Shown: positions 21,446 to 29,302, counted from the stretch's first letter. The stretch: DNA of 64,000 nt from Corynebacterium uterequi (GCF_001021065.1 NZ_CP011546.1:1240001-1304000); one strand, 5' to 3'. Made by a program: numbers and translations. Notes: generated by a model not told the origin, from the sequence alone.

Positions 21446-22786
21446 ATGAGCTTCTCCCACACCCATAGCGTCGACGCCCCGGTCGAGAAGGTCTGGCGAT
21501 GGCACACCCGCCCCGGTGCCGTCGAAAGACTGACCCCACCCTTCGCCCCCATGCGGGTTCGTGCCGAAGCCGATAACCTGCGCGACGGCGTCACCGTCTT
21601 TCGCCTCGCCCGCGGACTCACCTGGCGCGCCGAGCACCAGGCCGACGGCTTTCGTGACGGGGAACGCTTTAGCGACCTATGCACCTCTGCTCCCCTAGCG
21701 CAGCTCACCCGCTGGCACCACACCCACGACTTTCACCCCGATGGTGAGCTGCGCACCCTCGTGACCGACACGGTAGACACGACTGTCCCGGCGGCGCTGC
21801 TGAAGCGCACGTTCGCCTACCGCCAGCACCAGCTCAACGGCGACCTCGCCGCCTTGGATCGGCTCGCGGATTTCGACGCTCGGCCACTGAGGATCGCGTT
21901 AACCGGTTCCCGCGGAACGGTCGGTCGAGCACTGCGAGCACAGCTCGGCACCGCCGGCCACACCGTCGTACCCCTGGTGCGCTCCGGCGCTAAGGAAGGT
22001 GAGCGGCTGTGGAACCCGGACCGGCCTGCCCCGGACCTGCTCGACGGCATCGACGCCGTCATCCATCTGGCCGGAGAACCCATCTTCGGGCGCTTCACCG
22101 ACGCGCATAAGGCGCGCATTTTCGCCTCCCGGGTCGGGCCGACGCGTCGGCTCGCCGAGGTGGCCGCCACGGCCGGGGTGGACGTGTTCGTCTCCGCTTC
22201 CGCCATCGGAGCCTACGGAGCCGACCGCGGTGAGGAGCCACTTGCCGAAGACGCTGGCTACGGCGACGGCTTCCTCGCGGACGTCGTTAAGGCCTGGGAG
22301 CACGCCACCCAGCCAGCGTCCGCCGCAGGCGTGCGCGTCGTCACCATTCGCACGGGCATCGCACTGAGCGCCGCCGGCGGCATGCTGCCGCTGCTTCGGG
22401 CCCTGTACTCGACGGGGCTCGGTGGTCCTATCGGCGACGGAACGCAGACCATGTCGTGGATCGCCCTCGACGACCTCACCGACATCTACCTTCGGGCCGT
22501 CCTCGATCCGGGACTCTCCGGTCCGATCAACGCCGTGGCACCCCACCCGGTAACGGGACGCGACTTCGCCACCACCCTGGCGTCGGTCATGCACCGGCCG
22601 GCGCTACTCACCGTGCCCGAGATGGGCCCGAAACTGCTCATCGGAGACGAGGGAGCGCGAGAACTCGCGCTCGCCAACCAACACGTCGTCGCCCAGGCGC
22701 TCACCGATCGCGGCCACGTCTTCCGCTACCGGCAGCTCAGCGACGCACTACGCCACGAACTCGGGCACGAATCGATGCTTCGGTAG
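21446..22786 (+). CDS. SRPBCC domain fused to TIGR01777-type epimerase (SDR fold)
   Basis: A 446-residue two-domain protein. Residues 1-140 look like an SRPBCC/START-like lipid-binding fold (SHTHSVDAPVEKVW at the start). Residues 148-440 form the atypical short-chain dehydrogenase of the TIGR01777/YfcH family, with the nucleotide motif ITGSRGTVGRAL, VIHLAGEPIFGRF, SASAIGAYG and a DUF1731-like C-terminus. The family is widespread but its substrate is not known. It is divergent from pyrR across 119 bp and is followed by the two YbjN-like genes. Confidence 0.85.
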   Translation: MSFSHTHSVDAPVEKVWRWHTRPGAVERLTPPFAPMRVRAEADNLRDGVTVFRLARGLTWRAEHQADGFRDGERFSDLCTSAPLAQLTRWHHTHDFHPDGELRTLVTDTVDTTVPAALLKRTFAYRQHQLNGDLAALDRLADFDARPLRIALTGSRGTVGRALRAQLGTAGHTVVPLVRSGAKEGERLWNPDRPAPDLLDGIDAVIHLAGEPIFGRFTDAHKARIFASRVGPTRRLAEVAATAGVDVFVSASAIGAYGADRGEEPLAEDAGYGDGFLADVVKAWEHATQPASAAGVRVVTIRTGIALSAAGGMLPLLRALYSTGLGGPIGDGTQTMSWIALDDLTDIYLRAVLDPGLSGPINAVAPHPVTGRDFATTLASVMHRPALLTVPEMGPKLLIGDEGARELALANQHVVAQALTDRGHVFRYRQLSDALRHELGHESMLR

Positions 22787-22833
22787 ATTACAAAGCGCAC
22801 TAGTGCCCATCGACACAGCAGAAAGGATGGACT

Positions 22834-23322
22834 ATGGCCGATTCAGAATCCAGCGCGTTGCCGGATACGCCGATTGAGCCCCTCACCATCAGCCGGATTG
22901 AGGAAATCCTCACCAGCGAGGGCATAGAGTACCGCACCGACGAGATTCCCGGGCCGGAGGACACCACCCGCACCGTGGTCCACACCGGCTACCGAAACTC
23001 AGCGCTGACCTTCGTCCACGACGCCGACGTCCTCATCTGCGACTCCATTTGGCGCGGCGAGCTCGACGTCGCCGAGGCCCCCAGCGTGCTCGCCGCGGTG
23101 AGCAATTGGAACCAGATGCGCATCACCCCAACCTTGCGGTTCTTCGAGCAGCATGGCTCCAACCTCGTCATCAGCGCCTACCGGCAGCTCTACGTGGGCG
23201 AAGGCGTGAGCCGGAACCAGCTCGGAGGGTTCATCCTGTCCAGCCTGGCCGCGATCCTGGAGGCCTACGCGAGCCTGGAAGACCGCTTCCCCGACGCCGT
23301 GACCTGGAGGTACGAAGAGTAA
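22834..23322 (+). CDS. YbjN domain protein (first of pair)
   Basis: A 162-residue soluble protein that I recognise as YbjN-like, a type III secretion chaperone-like fold. It begins after a poorly conserved 20-residue leader with LTISRIEEILTSEGIEY and continues with typical WNQMRITPTLRF. There is no signal peptide or membrane segment. ATG 22834 follows AAAGGA. Its stop overlaps the next ATG (TAATG), so the two probably form a heteromeric or sequential pair. Such pairs are conserved in corynebacteria and mycobacteria; the function is unknown. Confidence 0.75.
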   Translation: MADSESSALPDTPIEPLTISRIEEILTSEGIEYRTDEIPGPEDTTRTVVHTGYRNSALTFVHDADVLICDSIWRGELDVAEAPSVLAAVSNWNQMRITPTLRFFEQHGSNLVISAYRQLYVGEGVSRNQLGGFILSSLAAILEAYASLEDRFPDAVTWRYEE

Positions 23323-23804
23323 TGGGCTTTGAAGAATTCCTGCCCCCCGCCCCGGACAACACGCACACCCTGCCGGAGGTGACCCTGGAGCGGGTTATCC
23401 ACGCCATGGCCGGTCACGGCGTGGAACTCACTCCTGCCGAACACAACGTTCCGGCCGCGTCCGCCAACCTCAACGGCGTAGCGGTGAGCTTCGGCTGCCT
23501 GGGAACAACAGTGATCGTTCGCGCAGAGGCGCTCACCGACATTGACACCACCTCCGGGGACGCGGTGCTGTACATGGCCGCGAACCAGGTCAACAGCTTG
23601 CAGATGCTCGCCCGGGCGGCGGTGGTGGACCAAGCGGACAAGTTGATTGTGCGGACCGAACACGAAATTGCCGCCGGGGCCGGCCTCAGCGACGAGCAGC
23701 TCGCCGGCGCGCTGAAGGCAGCGGTCGACGGCGTGCTCGCCACCATGGACGGGCTGACAGTCGTCGCCGAGCAGCTTCGGGAGGCGTTCCCGAGCCAGGG
23801 CTAG
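23322..23804 (+). CDS. YbjN domain protein (second of pair)
   Basis: A 160-residue soluble protein of the same fold, more diverged: [16 protein letters not shown] at the start, then [18 protein letters not shown] start at ATG 23322, overlapping the previous stop and preceded by GGAGGTACGAAGAG; the open frame continues upstream to 23049, but that part overlaps the first gene. Its stop overlaps the converging nusB stop by 4 nt, leaving no room for a terminator between the convergent genes. Function unknown. Confidence 0.72.
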   Translation: MGFEEFLPPAPDNTHTLPEVTLERVIHAMAGHGVELTPAEHNVPAASANLNGVAVSFGCLGTTVIVRAEALTDIDTTSGDAVLYMAANQVNSLQMLARAAVVDQADKLIVRTEHEIAAGAGLSDEQLAGALKAAVDGVLATMDGLTVVAEQLREAFPSQG

Positions 23805-24376
23805 TCCAGCCTGGGGGCCTCGTCGCTCGGCGCCGCTTCGGCGGGAGCCTCTAGTGAGGCTTCCGCGGACTCGGAGGCGTCGTCGGCATCGTCGGTGTCG
23901 TCGAGCACGGCGTTCATCGGATTGTCCGGGGAGCCAGCGTGCGCGATGTCATCGAGCACGGCGTGGATATACGGCGCCGCCTTGTCGGTGGAGTATTGCG
24001 TCGCGATCTCCACGGCATCGACAACGCTAATGGGCGCGTCGACGTCATCATTGAACATGACTTCCCAGCCAAGAACGCGAAGGATGGCCCGGTCGACAGC
24101 CGGGAGCCGTTCCAGCGTCCACTGCTCGGACAGGAAACGCTCGATGGCGGCGTCGATCTCGTCGAGCTTTACCGCCGTTCCCGACACGAGCTCGCGGGTG
24201 TACTGCGCAATCGGAGCCACTCCGGATTCTTGATCGTGCGACAACGCGATCCGCTCGTCGACGATCGCCACCGGGTCAACGTCACGAACCTCCGCCTCGA
24301 AGATGATGTCGACGGCGCGGCGACGCGCCCGGTAGCGCGCGCCATGGCGCCGGTCACGCTTGTGGGAAGTGCTCAC
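23801..24376 (-). CDS. nusB: Transcription antitermination factor NusB
   Basis: NusB binds boxA RNA together with NusE (S10) and supports antitermination of rRNA operons. The 191-residue protein has the helical NusB core ([17 protein letters not shown], then [15 protein letters not shown] and [27 protein letters not shown]) up to about residue 145. An acidic Ala/Glu/Asp-rich tail of 45 residues follows, which is disordered in appearance and common in corynebacterial NusB. It follows efp by 21 nt. Confidence 0.95.
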   Translation of the reverse strand: MSTSHKRDRRHGARYRARRRAVDIIFEAEVRDVDPVAIVDERIALSHDQESGVAPIAQYTRELVSGTAVKLDEIDAAIERFLSEQWTLERLPAVDRAILRVLGWEVMFNDDVDAPISVVDAVEIATQYSTDKAAPYIHAVLDDIAHAGSPDNPMNAVLDDTDDADDASESAEASLEAPAEAAPSDEAPRLD

Positions 24377-24397
24377 GGAACTCTCTTCGGGTTTTGC

Positions 24398-24961
24398 TTA
24401 CTGGGAAACGCGGGACAGGTACTCGCCGCTGCGGGTGTCAATCTTCAGCACGTTGCCGATCTCGATGAACAGCGGAACCTGCACCTCGGCACCGGTCTCC
24501 AGCGTGGCCGGCTTGGTGCCGCCGGAGGAACGGTCGCCCTGCAGGCCCGGCTCGGTGTGCTCGACCTTGAGGTCGACGGACACCGGCAGCTCGCCGAAGA
24601 GAGCCTCGCCGTCGTGGAAGGAGACCTGAACGCGCATGTTCTCCAGCAGGAACTTGCCGGCCGCACCGAAGGCGTCGTGGGACAGCTCGAACTGCTCGTA
24701 GGTCTTATCGTCCATGACAACGTAGGACGAACCATCGTCGTAGAGGTAGGTCATATCGCGACGGTCGACGGTGGCGGTCTCCACCTTCACGCCAGCGTTG
24801 AAGGTCTTGTCGATGGTCTTGCCGGACACAACCTCCTTGAGCTTGGTGCGGACGAAGGCGGGACCCTTACCCGGCTTGACGTGCTGGAACTCAGTGATCT
24901 GCGAGAGCTTGCCATCGATAACGAGGACAAGACCATTCTTGAAGTCGGCAGTAGTTGCCAC
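24398..24961 (-). CDS. efp: Elongation factor P
   Basis: EF-P relieves ribosome stalling at polyproline stretches. The 187-residue protein has the normal three-domain length. The tip loop reads KPGKGPAF, so the residue that some bacteria modify is an unmodified-type lysine held between prolines, as expected for actinobacteria. The C-terminal signature [30 protein letters not shown] block is intact. It lies between pepQ and nusB. It may matter locally, since the neighbouring surface-like protein at 26944 has a long Pro-rich tail. Confidence 0.97.
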   Translation of the reverse strand: MATTADFKNGLVLVIDGKLSQITEFQHVKPGKGPAFVRTKLKEVVSGKTIDKTFNAGVKVETATVDRRDMTYLYDDGSSYVVMDDKTYEQFELSHDAFGAAGKFLLENMRVQVSFHDGEALFGELPVSVDLKVEHTEPGLQGDRSSGGTKPATLETGAEVQVPLFIEIGNVLKIDTRSGEYLSRVSQ

Positions 24962-25011
24962 GGAAGTCTCCTACGAAGGTGTCGGATAAAGGTCGAAAAA
25001 CTTGAGCCAGT

Positions 25012-26151
25012 CTACACGAGCAGGAGGTTCTTATCCCCATCGGTGATAAGGACCGGTCCGTCGGCCGTGATGAGCAACGTGTCTTCGATCCGCACTCCGC
25101 CCCGCCCCGGTACGTAGATACCGGGCTCGATGGTCAGAGTCATATTCTCAACGAGGGTTCCCTGGCCGTTTTGCGCGGCCGACGGCGCCTCATGGACGTC
25201 GAGGCCCACTCCGTGGCCCGTGGAGTGCACGAAGTACTCGCCGTAACCGGCTTCGGCAATGATGTCGCGGCACGCGGCGTCGACGCGCGTTAATTCGGTG
25301 CCCACCGTCGCCGCGTCGATGCCTGCCAGTTGCGCGCGCAGGACGACGTCGTAGATCTCGGCCGCGAAGCCGTCGGCCTGCCCCACCACGACCGTGCGCG
25401 TCATGTCCGAGTTGTAGCCGTTGAGGTGAGCGCCGAAATCGACGGTCACCAAATCTCCCTGTTCCAGGACGCGCCCTTCCGCTCCGTGGTGCGGCTTCGC
25501 CGAATTGGGACCCGAGGCGACGATCGTGTCAAAGCTCGTGCGCTCCCCTCCTTCGATCCTCATGAGGTACTCCAGCCGGGCGGCTACCTCCCGCTCCGTC
25601 ACGCCCGCCTTGATCGCGTGCTCGGACAGCAACGTCGCCCAGGCTCGGTTGGCGACAGCGGCGACGGTGCGAAGCGCGTTGATCTCGTCCGCGTCCTTGA
25701 TTAGTCGTAGGTCCTCGACGAGCCGGCCGGCGGCGACGAGTTCCGCGCCGTTCACATGTGAGGTCAAGGCCGAGAACGCGGCCATGCTGAGGTGCGAATC
25801 CTCGACGCCGATCCGCACCGAGCCTGCGGAGACCGCCTCCTTGGCCTTATCAATAAGCGTCGCGGAGCCGTCGCGCACGATCGTGGCGGCGAGGTCGGGG
25901 ACTTCCTGAGCGATCTGGGTGGTGTACCGGCCGTCGGTGGTGATGGCGGCGGAGCCGTCGGCAAGAACGAGCAGGTGGGCGTTCGAGCCGGAGAAACCTG
26001 AGAGGTAACGCAGGTTGGGCAGATGGGTGATGAGGATGGCGTCGAGACCGCGCTCACGCAGGCTCTCGGCGAGCCGACGGCGCCGGGCCTGGTAGTCGGG
26101 CCCCTGCCGCGTGGCATCGGAATGGGTGGGGGACGAAGTGTCAAGCTGCAT
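25012..26151 (-). CDS. pepQ: Xaa-Pro dipeptidase / aminopeptidase P family (M24)
   Basis: Cleaves peptides at Xaa-Pro bonds in the cytoplasm. The creatinase-like N-terminal domain is followed by the pita-bread M24 domain with metal ligands visible in VTVDFGAHLNGYNSDMTRTV, HSTGHGVGLDVHE, LTIEPGIY and GGVRIEDTLL. I start at ATG 26151 (379 residues), the usual family length; the open frame reaches 26367 but crosses the divergent promoter region. It leads pepQ-efp-nusB and is divergent from the four-gene repeat-protein operon. Confidence 0.94.
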   Translation of the reverse strand: MQLDTSSPTHSDATRQGPDYQARRRRLAESLRERGLDAILITHLPNLRYLSGFSGSNAHLLVLADGSAAITTDGRYTTQIAQEVPDLAATIVRDGSATLIDKAKEAVSAGSVRIGVEDSHLSMAAFSALTSHVNGAELVAAGRLVEDLRLIKDADEINALRTVAAVANRAWATLLSEHAIKAGVTEREVAARLEYLMRIEGGERTSFDTIVASGPNSAKPHHGAEGRVLEQGDLVTVDFGAHLNGYNSDMTRTVVVGQADGFAAEIYDVVLRAQLAGIDAATVGTELTRVDAACRDIIAEAGYGEYFVHSTGHGVGLDVHEAPSAAQNGQGTLVENMTLTIEPGIYVPGRGGVRIEDTLLITADGPVLITDGDKNLLLV

Positions 26152-26271
26152 GGCGTCATGATAGCCCTGCCAACGTGGCCGCCGGGCGCGGGGTGGACAG
26201 GCAGGGCCGGCACCAAAATTACCCCCTTTCCAGGGTGGCCAGGTCGCCACTGACCAGCCATTTTTGTTCGG

Positions 26272-26354
26272 GGTGTAACACCTTTCACACAGGTGTCCCA
26301 AAAAGTGTGGTGAAGCTAAAGATCTGCTATTCTGACCGGCGAACCCTAAGGGTT
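26272..26354 (+). promoter_or_regulatory. Promoter region of the repeat-protein operon with GlxR-like site
   Basis: An extended -10 element TGCTATTCT (hexamer at 26328-26333) places the start of transcription near 26340. TGTAACACCTTTCACA at 26274-26289 matches the GlxR/CRP consensus TGTGA-N6-TCACA at 9 of 10 fixed bases and is centred about 58 bp upstream of that start, a usual activator position. Overlapping inverted repeats GGTGTAACACC (26272-26282) and ACACCT-N7-AGGTGT (26278-26296) could bind another regulator. A palindrome AACCCTAAGGGTT (26342-26354) lies at the start of the leader. No convincing -35 was seen. All roles are inferred. Confidence 0.5.
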
Positions 26355-26388
26355 TGCTGAATACCACCTAATTGAAAGGCACTAAGCC

Positions 26389-26892
26389 GTGGACTTCCTT
26401 CTTCAGATCCCGGATGCACTCGCTGCCCTGACCGTTCACGGTCCGGCCCCGATCGAGCTTCCGGAACACGTGAACCTCGAGGCCCCCGAGACCATCACGG
26501 TTGGTGACATCTCCGGCGAGAACGGTGACACCACCGCCCTCAACGACGGCTCCGCTGACTGGGGCTTCGACGAGAACACCTTCGGCAACAACGGCTCCGC
26601 CGAGTGGGGTTCCTCCCAGGATGGTGCCGAGTTCTCCTCCCGCGACGGTGACTACACCTCCTCCTTCGGTCAGGAAGGCTCCGCCGATTGGGGCTCCTCT
26701 CAGGATGGTCTGTCCTCCGAGTGGACCTCCTCCAACGACCAGACCTCCTCCACCGACCAGTTCGGCTCCTCTCAGGCTGACCTCGGCGGCTCCTCCAGCG
26801 CTGGTGGCGAGGGTGGCAACGGCTCCTCCGGCGCCCTCGGCGGCCTCGGCGGCCTGGTTGCCCCGCTGCTCAAGGGCCTGATCGGCTCCTAA
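26389..26892 (+). CDS. Acidic aromatic-ladder repeat protein 1 (novel family)
   Basis: A 167-residue protein that I do not recognise. Residues 1-44 are an amphipathic start (MDFLLQIPDALAALTVHGPA) followed by a strand-like TITVGDIS. The core, about 45-128, is Ser/Gly/Asp-rich with no Lys or Cys. Eight aromatics (W58, F65, W73, F82, F93, W101, W112, F125) anchor about two and a half repeats of the type GSAxWGSSQDG. The tail is Gly/Ser-rich and ends in a hydrophobic GLVAPLLKGLIGS. There is no Sec signal, lipobox or strong membrane helix. The GTG start follows GAAAGG. Nearly every Ser codon is TCC, suggesting very high expression. Surface location, as for PorA/PorH-type mycomembrane proteins that also lack Sec signals, is a guess. 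Confidence 0.7.
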   Translation: MDFLLQIPDALAALTVHGPAPIELPEHVNLEAPETITVGDISGENGDTTALNDGSADWGFDENTFGNNGSAEWGSSQDGAEFSSRDGDYTSSFGQEGSADWGSSQDGLSSEWTSSNDQTSSTDQFGSSQADLGGSSSAGGEGGNGSSGALGGLGGLVAPLLKGLIGS

Positions 26893-26905
26893 AGCCCCGT
26901 CCGTC

Positions 26906-26929
26906 ACCACGAAGCGCATGCTTCGTGGT
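26906..26929 (+). terminator. Intergenic hairpin without U-run (possible attenuator or stabiliser)
   Basis: Arms ACCACGAAGC and GCTTCGTGGT form a perfect 10-bp stem closed by a GCAT tetraloop in the 51-bp gap between repeat proteins 1 and 2. No T-run follows, so it is unlikely to be a full terminator. It may partly stop transcription or protect the 3' end of the first message, giving gene 1 more product than genes 2-4. Confidence 0.55.
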
Positions 26930-26943
26930 CTGAAAGGTTCAAC

Positions 26944-27807
26944 ATGGATTTCCTCATCTCTGTTCGCGAACTCCTGGACGGCATTTTCGCCGGTTCAGTG
27001 ACCGGCGGACCGCTGAGCTCGATCACCTTCCCGGAAAAGATCGTCTTTGAAGCGCCGGAGAGCATCTCCGTCGGCGACATCACTTCCTCGAATGGTGACG
27101 TCGAGATTCTCAACCACGCTTCGTCCAACTGGGGCTCGTCCGACAACGAGTTCTTCAACCACGCCTCTTCTGGCTGGGGTTCGTCGCAGGATGGCGCCGA
27201 GTTCTCATCCCGAGACGGGGACTACACCTCGTCGTTCGGGGATGAGGGGTCCGCTAACTGGGGTTCGTCCCAGGATGGGTTGTCCTCCGAGTGGTCTTCG
27301 TCTAACGATCAGACCTCCTCCACGGACCAGTTCGGTTCTTCGAATGGCCCGGCCGTCGACGATGCCAAGCCTGAGCCTGTCGAGGCTGGCGATCAGCCGG
27401 CTGGCGATGACGCCGCTGCCGGTGCCGACACGAAGCCGGCGGCCGGCGAAGCTGCTGGCAAGCCGGAGGCCGAAGCAACCGGCGAGGGCAAGCCGGAAGG
27501 CGAAGCAACCGGCGAGGGCAAGCCGGAAGGCGAAGCCGCTGAGAAGCCGTCTACGGAGTCAAAGCCGGAGGCCGGCGATAACGCCAAGCCGGGCGAGGCT
27601 ACTGAGAAGCCGACTGCTGAGGCTGGAACCGAAGCTAACAAGCCTGCTGAAGAACCTGCAGGCAAGCCCGCCGCAGCTTCCGAGACCACTAAGCCGACCG
27701 AGTCCGGTGCCGCTGAGACCACCGAGCCGAAGCCGGAAGAGAAGCCGACCGCCCCGGAGACTACCGCCAAGCCGGAGACCACCGAAGGCGCTAAGGCTGA
27801 GGCCTAG
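26944..27807 (+). CDS. Acidic aromatic-ladder repeat protein 2 with Pro/Glu/Lys/Ala-rich tail
   Basis: A 287-residue paralogue and the longest of the four. The N-terminus (MDFLISVRELLDGIFAG) and ESISVGDITSSNGD lead into the same core, W63 to F130, with the identical aromatic spacing 7-8-9-11-8-11-13. Residues 134-287 are a low-complexity tail built from Pro, Glu, Ala, Lys, Thr and Gly (GKPEGEATGE-type units), resembling wall-spanning or disordered linkers. It has no Sec signal or anchor. Ser codons are mixed (TCG, TCT, TCC), unlike the TCC-only pattern of gene 1. ATG follows GAAAGG. Function unknown. Confidence 0.68.
   Translation: MDFLISVRELLDGIFAGSVTGGPLSSITFPEKIVFEAPESISVGDITSSNGDVEILNHASSNWGSSDNEFFNHASSGWGSSQDGAEFSSRDGDYTSSFGDEGSANWGSSQDGLSSEWSSSNDQTSSTDQFGSSNGPAVDDAKPEPVEAGDQPAGDDAAAGADTKPAAGEAAGKPEAEATGEGKPEGEATGEGKPEGEAAEKPSTESKPEAGDNAKPGEATEKPTAEAGTEANKPAEEPAGKPAAASETTKPTESGAAETTEPKPEEKPTAPETTAKPETTEGAKAEA
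27472..27531 (+). repeat. Two exact 30-bp tandem copies within repeat protein 2
   Basis: The 30 bases at 27472-27501 are repeated exactly at 27502-27531, each encoding the decapeptide EATGEGKPEG. Exact identity at DNA level indicates a recent duplication by slippage or recombination. Copy number may vary between strains, changing tail length in steps of ten residues. Confidence 0.9.
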
Positions 27808-27864
27808 CGCTGGTCCGTCGCTTTCCTGGACAACACCCAACACAACTTAAGGATTCGAGAAAAC

Positions 27865-28290
27865 ATGGATTTTCTTCTTCAACTCCCCGAAGCCCTGCTT
27901 AACATGACCGTCCACGGCCCGGCCCCCATCGCCCTGCCGGACCTGACCTTCGGCGCTCCCGACGACATCTCCGTCGGCGACGTCACCGCCACCAACGGCG
28001 ACTCCGAGCTGCTCAACGGCGGCTCCGCCGACTGGGGCATCGACGGCAACAAGTTCGGCAACGAGGCCTCCTCCGCGTGGGGTTCCTCCTTCGACAAGGC
28101 TGAGTTCTCCTCGCAGGACGGCAACTACGGTTCCTCCTTCGGCCAGGAAGGCTCCGCCGGCTGGGGTTCCTCCCAGGATGAGCTGTCCTCTACCTGGACC
28201 GCTGAGAACACCCAGACCTCCTCCACCGACCAGTTCGGTTCCTCCGGCCTGAACTTCGGTGGCGCTGAGCCGAAGGCCGAGGAAAAGTAG
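27865..28290 (+). CDS. Acidic aromatic-ladder repeat protein 3
   Basis: A 141-residue paralogue, closest to protein 1: both share TVHGPAPI at residues 15-22 and a near-identical start (MDFLLQLPEALLNM). DISVGDVTATNGD precedes the core, whose eight aromatics keep the same spacing as in the other three. The tail is short (GLNFGGAEPKAEEK) and lacks the hydrophobic end of proteins 1 and 4. TCC again dominates the Ser codons. ATG follows AAGGATTCGAGAAAAC. Its stop is 5 nt before the next gene, so genes 3 and 4 are coupled. Function unknown. Confidence 0.7.
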   Translation: MDFLLQLPEALLNMTVHGPAPIALPDLTFGAPDDISVGDVTATNGDSELLNGGSADWGIDGNKFGNEASSAWGSSFDKAEFSSQDGNYGSSFGQEGSAGWGSSQDELSSTWTAENTQTSSTDQFGSSGLNFGGAEPKAEEK

Positions 28291-28295
28291 TAGCC

Positions 28296-28757
28296 ATGGA
28301 TTTCCTCGTTCAGCTACCCGAACTGCTTAACTTCGAGGCCCCGGACACCATCGAGGTCAACGACGTCTCGTTCACCAACGGGGCCACCGACGCCCTCAAC
28401 GGCGGATCCGCCGACTGGGGCATCGACGAGAACACCTTCGGTAACCACGGCTCCGCCGCGTGGGGTTCCTCCCAGGAATCCGCCGAGTTCTCCTCCCGTG
28501 ACGGTGACCACACCTCTTCCTTTGGGCAGGGAGGCTCCGCTGAATGGGGTTCTTCCCAGAATGAGCTGTCCTCTGCGTGGACCGCGGAGAACACCCAGAC
28601 CTCGTCGACTGACGAGTTCGGTTCCTCCGCTGCCACCCTGCCGGAGACCGGCGGCAGCAGCCTCGACGGCCTGGGGAAGATCATTGGTGGCGCCGCGGGC
28701 ACCGCAGCCGGTAACCCGCTGTCCATCATCTCGATCATCACCGGCCTTTCCTCCTAG
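28296..28757 (+). CDS. Acidic aromatic-ladder repeat protein 4, with LPETG motif
   Basis: A 153-residue paralogue with a short N-terminus (MDFLVQLPELLNFEAPDTIEVND) and the conserved core W41-F108 in the same aromatic spacing. The tail begins LPETGG at 115-120, then a Gly/Ala stretch and a hydrophobic end (PLSIISIITGLSS). LPETG followed by a hydrophobic segment recalls a sortase signal, but there is no Sec signal and no positively charged C-terminal tail, so sorting is doubtful. It ends 18 nt before the operon terminator. Function unknown. Confidence 0.7.
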   Translation: MDFLVQLPELLNFEAPDTIEVNDVSFTNGATDALNGGSADWGIDENTFGNHGSAAWGSSQESAEFSSRDGDHTSSFGQGGSAEWGSSQNELSSAWTAENTQTSSTDEFGSSAATLPETGGSSLDGLGKIIGGAAGTAAGNPLSIISIITGLSS

Positions 28758-28775
28758 GGAAAGCTAGCCGACAAC

Positions 28776-28822
28776 ACAAACGGCAGGAAACGAGCGAAAG
28801 CTTGTTTACCTGCCGTTTTGTT
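28776..28822 (+). terminator. Rho-independent terminator of the repeat-protein operon
   Basis: Arms AAACGGCAGG and CCTGCCGTTT pair over 10 bp, extended inside by AAAC/GTTT, and the stem is followed by TTGTT. It lies just after gene 4 and before the converging aroQ, so it closes the four-gene operon. The A-rich flank on the other side may also help to end aroQ transcription. Confidence 0.85.
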
Positions 28823-28864
28823 ATGCCGTTGACCCAACCCCGCGCGGCATGCGAGGTGCCGCGT

Positions 28865-29302
28865 CTAGCCCTGGGCGAGGTAATGCAAAGCCGCCTCGTA
28901 GCCGTAGGCTCCCAAACCGGCAATGACTCCCCGGGCGATAGGCGACAAGTAAGAGTGGTGCCGGAACTCCTCCCGGGCGTGAACGTTGGAAATGTGCACT
29001 TCCACGAAGCCGGCCCCGTCGGCAACTTCGGCCAATGCGTCGCGCAGCGCCACCGACGTATGTGTCCACCCGCCGGGATTGATGATGACCGCCGCGTTGG
29101 CGTCGGCCGCCTCATGGATAACGTCTAGCAAGACGCCCTCGTGGTTAGACTGCGCGCAGCGCACCTCGAAGCCCAGCTGCTCCCCCACCTCGGTGCAGCG
29201 TCGTTCGACGTCAGCAAGTGTCGTGGTCCCGTACACTTCCGGCTGGCGCTTGCCCAGCCGGTTGAGATTCGGTCCGTTGAGGACATACACGATGCGCGTC
29301 AT
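28865..29302 (-). CDS. aroQ: 3-dehydroquinate dehydratase, type II
   Basis: Third step of the shikimate pathway, conversion of 3-dehydroquinate to 3-dehydroshikimate. The 145-residue protein is a typical type II subunit, a dodecamer in the family. The active-site lid reads [17 protein letters not shown] with the catalytic Arg and Tyr, followed by [23 protein letters not shown] and the catalytic His of VEVHISN. It overlaps aroB by 4 nt, so it is translationally coupled as the last gene of aroC-aroK-aroB-aroQ. Confidence 0.97.
   Translation of the reverse strand: MTRIVYVLNGPNLNRLGKRQPEVYGTTTLADVERRCTEVGEQLGFEVRCAQSNHEGVLLDVIHEAADANAAVIINPGGWTHTSVALRDALAEVADGAGFVEVHISNVHAREEFRHHSYLSPIARGVIAGLGAYGYEAALHYLAQG

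Noticed and set aside
26893..26943. The hairpin at 26906-26929 as the end of the first transcription unit.
   Set aside because: No U-run follows, and the next three genes lack an evident promoter, so read-through is needed.
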